From: Planctomycetaceae bacterium
Lineage (GTDB): Bacteria; Planctomycetota; UBA1135; GCA-002686595
Reading direction: 5' to 3'
Assembly (NCBI GenBank): GCA_013360535.1
Contig: JABWBL010000288.1
Coordinates: 1-5,190 of the forward strand
Length of the DNA stretch: 5,190 nt
The notes under the pieces are model-generated. The model saw only the letters and a program-made list of their open reading frames with translations. It searched no databases and was not told where the DNA came from. The translations under genes and the position numbers were made by a program. Within the stretch, counting starts at the first letter, position 1. The number at the start of each line of letters is the position of its first letter. This document shows positions 1 to 5,190 of this stretch, one piece after another.

Positions 1-166
1 GCCAGCCGCGCGCGCCTCGGGCCTTGCCCCCTTCGCGCAGCGCCTCGAGCCACGTGTCCTGCGCGAGATCCTCGGCCGCCGCAGCGTCCGCACACAGCCG
101 CTCGGCGAGCGCGCGCACCCACTCGCGCTCCTCGAACAGCTGCTCGAATCCGGTTTCTCGCTCCAC
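1..166 (-). CDS. ECF-type RNA polymerase sigma factor, N-terminal fragment (region 2)
   Basis: The first 55 codons of a gene that runs off the left edge. The visible protein begins MERETGFEQLFEEREWVRAL and continues through an acidic stretch with EDLAQDTWLEAL at about residues 32-43. This matches sigma-70 region 2 of ECF sigma factors, where the D-L-x-Q-(D/E)-x-W core contacts core polymerase and the -10 element; the following G-A-R-G-W resembles the usual 'RAWL' helix. Region 4 is not in the window. The only plausible start in this frame is GTG at 166. The frame stays open upstream to a stop at 256-254 but contains no ATG, and only a weak GGA motif lies 5 nt before the GTG. The gene follows the CRTAC1-like gene after 80 bp on the same strand, so it could be the operon's third gene or a separate unit. 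Its target promoters and any anti-sigma factor cannot be inferred. The family call is fairly sure; the start is less so. Confidence 0.8.
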   Translation of the reverse strand, partial: MERETGFEQLFEEREWVRALAERLCADAAAAEDLAQDTWLEALREGGKARGARGW

Positions 167-219
167 GTGGTTCCAGTGTCCGCCGCGGCGCGAATCGTCG
201 CACGGATTCCGGAACTTTG

Positions 220-238
220 GGCGCAGCCCGAGAGCGCC
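220..238 (-). repeat. Small GC inverted repeat between the CRTAC1-like gene and the sigma factor gene
   Basis: GGCGC (220-224) and GCGCC (234-238) are perfect 5-bp arms around a 9-base loop, just after the stop of the large upstream gene. It could act as a weak transcript end or attenuator, but no T-rich tract follows it on the minus strand, so it is not called a terminator. Arms this short also arise by chance in DNA of this composition. The remainder of the 167-246 gap shows no convincing promoter. Confidence 0.25.
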
Positions 239-246
239 GGCATCGA

Positions 247-2778
247 TCAGCCGTCACCGTACTCGGCGCGCGGATCGACGGGCCGCTCGCGCAACGTGCG
301 CCAGCGCTCGAACCACGCCAGAGTCGGGGCCCCGTCCTGCGCGAGGAGTGCCTTGCCCGAGCGCGTGTCGCCCTCGTTCGTGGTGCCCGTCGGCACGGGG
401 GGCGCGTTGTCCGCGGCCTCATGCGCCCGCGCCAGTCGCTCCCTCGCCATTTCCTCGTCTCCGCGCAGCCATGCACAGCGTCCGTGTCCGTGGTGCGCCT
501 CGGCCGAGCGCGGATTGAGCACGATCGCCTGCTGGAAGCGCATCTCGGCACGCCCGAGGTCGTGGCGTGCGAGAGCCACCACGCCGAGCCTCACGAGCGG
601 CAGGCTGTCCTCACCGTTGATGGCGTGGCAGCGCTCGTACGCGCGTTCGGCCTCTTCGAGCGCGCGCTCGGTCCCCCGCGCGAGCAGGAGGTTGCCAATC
701 TGCATCCAGCCGCGGTTCGACGTCGGATGGAAGAGCACGAGCCGACGGTAGCTCTCGAGCGCCTCGTCCGTTCGCCCGAGAGCGAGCGCGCAATTTCCGA
801 GGTTGTAGAGGCAATCCTCGTGGCTGGGCCACTGCTCCAGCGCATGCCGATAGCCCGCCTGGGCCTCCTCGCATCGTCCGGCGACCCGCTGGCGGGTCGC
901 CGCGTCGAGCGTCGCGTGAAACCGACGCTGCGCTTCCGCTTCCCTCGGCCCGGCGAGCACGCGCGCGCGCTTGCCGGGCAGGAGTTCGATGCGCGGAGCG
1001 TGCTCGCGCTCCCAGGTGACCAGCGTATTTGCCGGAACGTGGTTCACGCTCTCGACCAGCCCATCGGGCCAGCGCACGCTCAGCTCCTCGATCTCGGTGG
1101 CCTCGCCCAGGCCGAAGTTGAGCTCGCCCGTCGCGTGCTGCGAGAGGTACGAACCCTGCGTGTCCTGCTCGCGCCTGCGGATCCTCCCGCCCGAGAGCAC
1201 GTCGACGACGGCGCCGATCGCGAATCGATTGCCGTCGGGCTGGCGAACGCGGACGAGCACGCTCGAGCTGAGGTTGCCCCCGTCGTTCCTCAGGAGTCTC
1301 GCGGGACCGCCGTGCGACATCACGAGCATGTCCTCGTCGCCGTCGAGGTCGAAGTCGAATGAAGCGCCGCCGCGACCGACGTGCTCTTCGCCGAAGAACG
1401 AGCCGGCGCTCGCTCCGAGCTCAAAGAACCCGCGCGTCCCGCCGGCGTTCCAGAACAACTGGCTGCGCTGCGGGACGAGCTTCCTCGCATCGTCGGCCCG
1501 GGGCAGCGTGCTGCCGTTGATCACGAACAAGTCGAGCAACCCGTCACAATCGAAGTCGATGAAGCGTGTGGCCCAACCCACGCGGTCCAGCGACGCCTGC
1601 CCGAGCCCGAATCGATCGGCCTGATCCATGAAGCTCAACGGCAAGTCGGACTTGCGCTCGACACCGGGAAGCCGGCGCATGTTGACGTACAGCGCATTCT
1701 CCTGCGCCAGCCAGTGCGTCACGACCAGGTCGAGGTCGAGGTCGGAATCGAAGTCGTCGATCGCGAGGCCCATCGCTCCGCGGTAGTCGCCAACCTGCGC
1801 CGGTGCAGTTCGGTCCTCGAACGTGCCGTCGGGAAGGCCGACATACAGGGCGTTGTCGCTGACGTCGTTCGCCACGTAGAGGTCGGGGCGTCCGTCGCCG
1901 CTGAGATCGGCCAGCGTGGCGCCGAGGCTGCGTCCCGCGGCGTTTGCGACGCCGAGTCGCGGCGCGACGTCCTCGAACGACCCGTCGCCCCGGTTGCGCA
2001 GCAGCAGGTTGGGCGCGGGTTCGAACGAGCTGGGATTGATGCCCGCGGGGATCGCGAGGTCGTACTGCGGAACCGAGGCCGTCGCGGCAGCGTCTTGCTC
2101 GACGAACTGCACGTAGCGACAGACGTAGGCGTCCGGCGCGCCATCGAGATCGAAGTCGCCGATGGCGAGCCCGGTGAAGAAGCCCCGGAATTCGCCGAGA
2201 CCCGCCTCGGCCGTGACGTCGCGGAAATGCGCCGCACCGTCGTTGGAGAGCAGGGTCAGGCCGCCGAAGCTCGTGACGAGCAGGTCGAGGTCGCCGTCGG
2301 AGTCGTAGTCGAGGAAGGCAGCGGCCATGCCGAGCAGCTCGAGGTCCGCGCCAGCGGCAGCACTGATGTCCTCGAAGCTCCCGTCGCCTCGATTGCGGAA
2401 CAGCGCGCAGCGGGCTCGCGGCGCGTCGGTGTCCGCGAGCGCATGCGCGAAGTTGACGAGGAAGGCGTCCGTCCAGCCGTCGCCATCGACGTCGCCGAGG
2501 GCCACGCCGGAGCCCATGTCTTCCGGCAGGCGGTTGCCTCGGACGCCAGAAAAGTGCCGAAAAACGAGGCCGGAGGAGCTGGTGGCGTCCACGAAACGCG
2601 CGCTAGGCCGGTCGGGGGGCAGGGCCCTCCCGAGACTGTCGAACAGGCCCTCCGCGCCGTCGCCGGGCACGTAGCTTCCCGCGCGCTCGCGAAACGCGTG
2701 CCACGCGCCCACGGCGACGATCGCCACGAGCGCGACCAGCGCGGGCCGCACGCCCCGCTTGCGCGACCAGCCCGTCAT
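247..2778 (-). CDS. CRTAC1-family protein: membrane-anchored FG-GAP/VCBS beta-propeller with ASPIC/UnbV domain and C-terminal TPRs
   Basis: This 843-residue protein is probably anchored in the inner membrane and faces the periplasm. Residues 5-8 (SRKR) precede a hydrophobic segment at about 11-25, giving a signal anchor or signal peptide. Seven FG-GAP/VCBS Ca-loop motifs follow: DVDGDGWTD 96, DYDSDGDLD 157, DFDLDGAPD 208, DLSGDGRPD 291, DFDSDLDLD 342, DFDCDGLLD 408 and DFDLDGDED 475. The fifth has L in place of the usual G. They fit a seven-bladed, calcium-binding propeller. An ASPIC/UnbV domain spans about 515-590 (QGSYLSQ, then FGLG, then VRWPDG). About four or five TPR units lie at 626-787, ending in a low-complexity tail. 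The start chosen is ATG 2778, which overlaps the cytochrome stop as ATGA and is immediately followed by the signal anchor. The frame stays open further upstream to 3225, but that part is an arginine- and glycine-rich shadow of the cytochrome gene. Homologues often sit beside multihaem cytochromes; a scaffold or binding role is inference, and no catalytic motif is visible. Confidence 0.9.
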   Translation of the reverse strand: MTGWSRKRGVRPALVALVAIVAVGAWHAFRERAGSYVPGDGAEGLFDSLGRALPPDRPSARFVDATSSSGLVFRHFSGVRGNRLPEDMGSGVALGDVDGDGWTDAFLVNFAHALADTDAPRARCALFRNRGDGSFEDISAAAGADLELLGMAAAFLDYDSDGDLDLLVTSFGGLTLLSNDGAAHFRDVTAEAGLGEFRGFFTGLAIGDFDLDGAPDAYVCRYVQFVEQDAAATASVPQYDLAIPAGINPSSFEPAPNLLLRNRGDGSFEDVAPRLGVANAAGRSLGATLADLSGDGRPDLYVANDVSDNALYVGLPDGTFEDRTAPAQVGDYRGAMGLAIDDFDSDLDLDLVVTHWLAQENALYVNMRRLPGVERKSDLPLSFMDQADRFGLGQASLDRVGWATRFIDFDCDGLLDLFVINGSTLPRADDARKLVPQRSQLFWNAGGTRGFFELGASAGSFFGEEHVGRGGASFDFDLDGDEDMLVMSHGGPARLLRNDGGNLSSSVLVRVRQPDGNRFAIGAVVDVLSGGRIRRREQDTQGSYLSQHATGELNFGLGEATEIEELSVRWPDGLVESVNHVPANTLVTWEREHAPRIELLPGKRARVLAGPREAEAQRRFHATLDAATRQRVAGRCEEAQAGYRHALEQWPSHEDCLYNLGNCALALGRTDEALESYRRLVLFHPTSNRGWMQIGNLLLARGTERALEEAERAYERCHAINGEDSLPLVRLGVVALARHDLGRAEMRFQQAIVLNPRSAEAHHGHGRCAWLRGDEEMARERLARAHEAADNAPPVPTGTTNEGDTRSGKALLAQDGAPTLAWFERWRTLRERPVDPRAEYGDG

Positions 2779-4874
2779 GGGTCGAGTTCCACGCGCGCCG
2801 AGGCTTCCGACACGACCGTGACCGGACTGGTGAGCCTCGTCGCGTCTCCGTACATGAAATTGAGCAGGTACTGGTCGATCTTGCGGTAATTGAGCCGTGC
2901 CTCGATGGTCAGCTCGCCGACGGACTCCGCCGGGACGTGCAGCTCGAGCTCTTCGGTGACGGGCAAGTCGCGCATCGTCGGCGCCTGTGCACCCGGACAG
3001 GCGAACTCGTAGCGCGCCACTTCCTCGGCGCCGGGAAACAGCGAACGACGGAAGCGCACGCCGACCATCTCCCACAGGTTGTGACGATCGATCAGGTTGC
3101 CATGGCGGTCGACGGGCTCGGCCTTGAACATGAACGTCGCAGGCTCGATGAAGTTGCGCTCGTCGCGCCGGCCCGAGTGGAACACGACCTGGCCCTGCCG
3201 GTCCTTGACCTCGACTTCGATCCACGACTGGATGATGTCGAGCGGGCCCGTGGGAAAATCATGTCCCACCTTGTTGCTGAGCACGCGAACCCGCAGCGCG
3301 AGCGGCTCGCCCGCGCGCGCGCGCTGCGGCGCCAGGATCTCGATCGGTACGGCGGGTCCCTTGCTCCAGCGGTCGGCGATTTCCGGGATGGCGTACTCGC
3401 CTCGCAGCCAGTGCTCCACCAGCTGCGCGTGCTCGACGCCACCCTCGAGTTCCATCACGACGGGGATGAACTGGTTCGCACCGAGGAAGCGGTGGCTCCG
3501 ATGCCGGCCATCGGTGCGTGAGCGGTTGAAGTCGGCTCCGTCGCCGCTCGCCGGATCGGAGGAACTCGCCAGCGGCATGTGGCACTCGCGACACTCGAGC
3601 GTTCGCGTCGGATCGCCCGGGTGGTTCCAGCGGCTGTTCTTCCAGTTGTCGTACTGGTTCTGAAGCTGGACCCAGCCGACGTCATTGACCTGCTCGTCGA
3701 TGAACTGCTTGTGGCAGGCCGCACAGAACTCCGGCGTCTTGAACATGCGCTTGGAGAGGCTCGCCACGTGCTGCTCGGGATAGGTCCGAATCACGAAGTC
3801 GCGCAGGAAGCTCGCGAGGGCGCCGTCCTTGCGCTCCCACGCATAGCGGCGGGGCTGGTGGATCACGTAGTTGGCGTTGCCGGCGACATCGGACTGCTCG
3901 ATCGCATGGCACGCGAGGCAGGACACGCCCTCCCGATAGCCCGCGAGCGCCGTGAGGTCATCGACCCCGATGTACTTGGTGCCCGAGAACAGCGAGATGG
4001 GGTCGTGACACCCGGCGCAATAGCGGGTCGACGTCGCCCCGTTCTGCTGCGCCATCAGGTTCTGGATGCCCTGGAACGCGACGTCCATCGCGGCGTAGCG
4101 GTGCGCACTGGGCAACCACTCCCGGTAGATCTCCTCGTGACAGCCGCTGCTCCCGCAGGACGCGGAGTCGTCGAAGGAGCGCACGTCGAACGCACCGCCC
4201 GTCGAGGTCTTCGCGAGGCTCGGTGCAAACGGGCCGGCATCCCCGTAGGCGGCTGCGTCGTAGTCGGGCGGGAACGCATTCTCGTGGTGCGTCGGCCGCA
4301 CGATCGCGCAGAGCGCGGCGGTGACCGCGAGGACGACGCCGCAGGCCGACACCGACAGGCGCAAGTGACCGCCGAGCGCAGTGCGCACCGCTGCCGAGGC
4401 CAACGCCGCCGAGGCACGCCGCTCGCGGGCGATTGGCACGAAGTAGTGCGGAATCAAGAACGCGAGCAACGCCACCGTCGTGGCGATGTGCGTCCAGCGC
4501 CACGCCGCGTCGCTGCGGGTTCCGAACGCACCTTGCCAGGTCAGCACGAGTCCCGATCCCGCGCAGGCGACTAGCAGCGCCAGCGAGACCCAGCCCGTGA
4601 CCTTCAGGTGCGTCAGCGGGAACGACCACCAGCCCAGCACGTGACGGAGGCTGAACCAGACGATCAGCGGCAGCGTGAGCAGCCCGACGAGCGTGTGAAC
4701 GATCACCGAGTGCTCGCTGAACACGTTGAACGGCGCCAGCCAGATCACGAGGCCGCTGAGGGTCAGGTAGAGCAGCGAACCGCTCACGAGGCGAGGCAGC
4801 AGCCCTCTCCATCCGCTGGCGCGCCTCTCCAGAATCACGCTGCGCTCACCCCCCGCTTCGGTCGAGATCGACAT
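2775..4874 (-). CDS. Membrane-bound multihaem cytochrome: b-type-like membrane domain fused to a pentahaem c-type cytochrome and C-terminal beta domain
   Basis: A 699-residue protein likely to move electrons from the quinone pool to the periplasm. Residues 29-48, 54-76, 91-112, 127-148 and 170-192 are hydrophobic enough to be five membrane helices. Helix 2 carries H60 with H78 at its end, and helix 4 carries H129 and H143, a layout that could ligate two b haems as in b561/FdnI-type subunits. After the last helix come five c-haem sites: CGSSGCH (240-246, a CX4CH variant), CAGCH 286, CLACH 319, CAACH 384 and CRECH 428. Histidines at 258, 339, 369, 418, 458 and 461 are candidate distal ligands. 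The haem domain resembles the cytochrome c554-like multihaem group. Residues from about 508 to 660 are beta-rich, with a GHDFPTGP motif at 537-544 seen in related multihaem proteins. Start ATG 4874 has a strong AGGAG 7 nt upstream and an FNR-type box further up. The stop overlaps the next gene by 4 bases. The reaction catalysed is unknown; a role as nitrite, NO or hydroxylamine enzyme, or as pure conduit, remains open. Confidence 0.9.
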   Translation of the reverse strand: MSISTEAGGERSVILERRASGWRGLLPRLVSGSLLYLTLSGLVIWLAPFNVFSEHSVIVHTLVGLLTLPLIVWFSLRHVLGWWSFPLTHLKVTGWVSLALLVACAGSGLVLTWQGAFGTRSDAAWRWTHIATTVALLAFLIPHYFVPIARERRASAALASAAVRTALGGHLRLSVSACGVVLAVTAALCAIVRPTHHENAFPPDYDAAAYGDAGPFAPSLAKTSTGGAFDVRSFDDSASCGSSGCHEEIYREWLPSAHRYAAMDVAFQGIQNLMAQQNGATSTRYCAGCHDPISLFSGTKYIGVDDLTALAGYREGVSCLACHAIEQSDVAGNANYVIHQPRRYAWERKDGALASFLRDFVIRTYPEQHVASLSKRMFKTPEFCAACHKQFIDEQVNDVGWVQLQNQYDNWKNSRWNHPGDPTRTLECRECHMPLASSSDPASGDGADFNRSRTDGRHRSHRFLGANQFIPVVMELEGGVEHAQLVEHWLRGEYAIPEIADRWSKGPAVPIEILAPQRARAGEPLALRVRVLSNKVGHDFPTGPLDIIQSWIEVEVKDRQGQVVFHSGRRDERNFIEPATFMFKAEPVDRHGNLIDRHNLWEMVGVRFRRSLFPGAEEVARYEFACPGAQAPTMRDLPVTEELELHVPAESVGELTIEARLNYRKIDQYLLNFMYGDATRLTSPVTVVSEASARVELDP

Positions 4875-4881
4875 GGTTGCA

Positions 4882-4886
4882 CTCCT
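4882..4886 (-). promoter_or_regulatory. Ribosome binding site of the multihaem cytochrome gene
   Basis: On the minus strand AGGAG, within TAGGAGT, lies 7 bases before the ATG at 4874. It is a near-consensus Shine-Dalgarno with ideal spacing and fixes the cytochrome start. It contrasts with the weak sites before the CRTAC1-like and sigma factor genes. Confidence 0.85.
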
Positions 4887-4908
4887 ACCGCGCAGGCCGT
4901 CGCGGTTC

Positions 4909-4927
4909 CGAGGCCACCCCGGCCTCG
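4909..4927 (-). repeat. Strong GC hairpin in the cytochrome 5' leader
   Basis: CGAGGCC (4909-4915) and GGCCTCG (4921-4927) form a perfect 7-bp stem with a 5-base loop. No T-run follows on either strand, so it is not a typical terminator. If transcription starts about 41.5 bp from the centre of the FNR-type box (near 4926), this hairpin would form the very 5' end of the cytochrome mRNA and could protect it from decay. That placement is inference. Confidence 0.45.
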
Positions 4928-4942
4928 CGTCGAGTGTCGACG
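4928..4942. repeat. Short palindrome overlapping the predicted -10 region
   Basis: CGTCGA (4928-4933) and TCGACG (4937-4942) are perfect 6-bp arms around GTG. The palindrome overlaps the candidate -10 hexamer, so it could be a binding site for a repressor, but it may equally be chance in CG-rich sequence. No known operator family is recognised in it. Confidence 0.3.
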
Positions 4943-4974
4943 GACCCCCGGCGTCCGGCCTTGACTCAAATCAA
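4933..4974 (-). promoter_or_regulatory. Predicted class II FNR-type activated promoter of the cytochrome operon
   Basis: The FNR-like box centre (4967.5) placed at -41.5 predicts a start near 4926. The hexamer at -12 to -7 would then be GACACT (4938-4933), which matches the A at position 2, the A at position 4 and the T at position 6 of TATAAT. The spacing is right for a class II activator-dependent promoter, in which the bound regulator covers the -35 position. The -10 match alone is modest, and no independent -35 element is seen. The promoter would drive the cytochrome and CRTAC1-like genes. Confidence 0.45.
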
Positions 4975-4976
4975 GG
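4959..4976 (-). promoter_or_regulatory. FNR/DNR/CRP-family operator
   Basis: The core TTGACTCAAATCAA (4961-4974) matches the FNR consensus TTGAT-N4-ATCAA at nine of ten defined positions; read on the minus strand it is TTGAT-N4-GTCAA. The symmetry extends to an 18-bp element with CCTTGA and TCAAGG arms. It is the most AT-rich patch in an otherwise GC-rich intergenic region and lies about 90 bp upstream of the cytochrome ATG. FNR, ANR, DNR and FixK-type regulators respond to low oxygen or nitric oxide; which member binds here cannot be told, and no such regulator gene is in the window. Confidence 0.7.
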
Positions 4977-4994
4977 CGACCACGCTGTGTCGGG

Positions 4995-5007
4995 GGGGCC
5001 GGGCCCC
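4995..5007 (-). repeat. GC-only palindrome just downstream of the NorR-like stop codon
   Basis: GGGGCC (4995-5000) and GGCCCC (5002-5007) flank a single base. As RNA it could fold only as a GGGG/CCCC stem with a 5-base loop, and a C-rich run follows on the minus strand instead of Ts. It lies 9 bases past the stop and could slow polymerase at the end of the regulator gene, but it is not a convincing intrinsic terminator. Confidence 0.25.
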
Positions 5008-5016
5008 GCTTGCGCC

Positions 5017-5190
5017 TCAGCGCAGGCCGAGGCGCTTGGCGAGGTGGTGCAGGTTGGAGCGGTGCAGGCCGAGCGAGCGCGCGGCGGCGGCCCAGTTGTC
5101 GTGGTGCAGCGTGAGCGCGCGGCGGATGCGCTCGCGCTGGAACTCGAGCGTCGCCTCGCGCAGCGGGAGCTCGGCGGCGATGGCGGAAGG
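5017..5190 (-). CDS. Sigma54-dependent NorR-like transcriptional regulator, C-terminal Fis-type HTH fragment
   Basis: The last 57 residues of a gene entering from the right edge. The fragment contains [10 protein letters not shown] (17-26), then a Fis-type helix-turn-helix covering [11 protein letters not shown] and [11 protein letters not shown] (32-56), and ends LR-stop. In bacterial enhancer-binding proteins this domain follows the AAA+ sigma54-interacting domain and binds upstream activator sites. The phrase pattern FQRxxI...NWAAxAR...NLHxLAKRLGL is that of NorR, the nitric-oxide-responsive member, as recalled from the E. coli protein. The sensor (GAF or other) and the GAFTGA-containing AAA+ domain lie outside the window, so the signal sensed is unproven. 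The gene points the same way as the cytochrome gene, with 142 bp between them. The Fis-HTH class is secure; the NorR assignment is moderate. Confidence 0.8.
   Translation of the reverse strand, partial: PSAIAAELPLREATLEFQRERIRRALTLHHDNWAAAARSLGLHRSNLHHLAKRLGLR

Noticed and set aside
207..214. TTCCGGAA palindrome before the sigma factor gene
   Set aside because: It is an 8-bp self-complementary word with no partner site and no recognised regulator, so chance is the simplest reading.
217..1362. Plus-strand open frame of 381 codons
   Set aside because: It is opposite the ASPIC/TPR part of the real gene, has low-complexity A/R/V composition and no family resemblance. It is a codon-bias shadow.
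1381..2889. Long open frame on the plus strand (502 codons), rich in V, E, D and R
   Set aside because: It is antisense to the FG-GAP repeats and shows the repetitive VEVE-type composition expected opposite DxDxDG motifs in high-GC DNA. No recognisable domain or ribosome binding site was seen.
2779..3225. N-terminal extension of the CRTAC1-like gene to an upstream ATG at 3225
   Set aside because: The extra 149 residues are R/G/A-rich and overlap the cytochrome C-terminal domain in another frame. The ATG at 2778 overlaps the stop as ATGA and is directly followed by a signal anchor.
3579..4574. Plus-strand open frame of 331 codons
   Set aside because: It lies wholly opposite the cytochrome gene, whose haem motifs and membrane helices show the minus strand is coding.
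4897..4919. Possible sigma54 promoter (TGGC, then GC ten bases after GG) in the cytochrome leader
   Set aside because: It keeps the GG-N10-GC spacing but lacks the TT before GC and the AC after TGGC, and lies inside a GC hairpin where such matches are expected by chance.
4875..5016. NorR-type GT-N7-AC enhancer sites in the intergenic region
   Set aside because: Only GT...AC pairs with wrong spacing (6 or 9) were found; none has the AT-rich centre or repeated array expected.
1..5190. CRISPR array, tRNA, rRNA, insertion sequence or attachment site
   Set aside because: No spaced direct repeats, cloverleaf-like segments, transposase motifs or terminal inverted repeats were noticed. Coding sequence fills nearly the whole window.

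Overview
The window is G+C-rich (roughly two thirds by eye), and all four recognisable genes lie on the minus strand, so they are transcribed from high to low coordinates. The gene content suggests a Gram-negative, high-GC bacterium with a respiratory, cytochrome-rich periplasm: a multiheme c-type cytochrome paired with a large FG-GAP/ASPIC/TPR protein, a short-type ECF sigma factor, and a Fis-domain (bacterial enhancer-binding) regulator. This combination is common in Planctomycetota and related PVC or Acidobacteria-like lineages. The assignment is an inference from gene content; there is no rRNA or other taxonomic marker here.

Layout in the order of transcription. (1) 5190-5017: the last 57 codons of a sigma54-dependent regulator of the NorR type; only the C-terminal Fis-like helix-turn-helix is present. 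(2) 5016-4875: a 142-bp intergenic region with an almost perfect FNR/CRP-type operator, a possible -10 element at the spacing of a class II activated promoter, two GC-rich inverted repeats, and a strong ribosome binding site. (3) 4874-2775: a 699-residue membrane protein joining an N-terminal five-helix, b-cytochrome-like membrane domain to a five-haem c-type cytochrome domain and a C-terminal beta-rich domain. (4) 2778-247: an 843-residue membrane-anchored protein with seven FG-GAP/VCBS calcium-type motifs, an ASPIC/UnbV domain and C-terminal TPRs (CRTAC1 family). Its start overlaps the cytochrome stop as ATGA, so the two are almost certainly co-translated. (5) 166-1: the first 55 codons of an ECF-type sigma factor, running off the left edge.

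Working model (inference): a regulator related to the oxygen- or NO-sensing FNR/DNR family activates a two-gene operon. That operon encodes a membrane quinol-to-periplasm electron conduit (b-haem membrane part plus pentahaem part) and a large periplasmic beta-propeller/TPR partner. The neighbouring NorR-like gene also fits an NO or low-oxygen theme, but it is cut off and its sensor is not visible. Substrate and electron acceptor cannot be read from the sequence. No tRNA, rRNA, CRISPR array, insertion sequence or attachment site was seen. There is no gene-free stretch longer than 300 bases.
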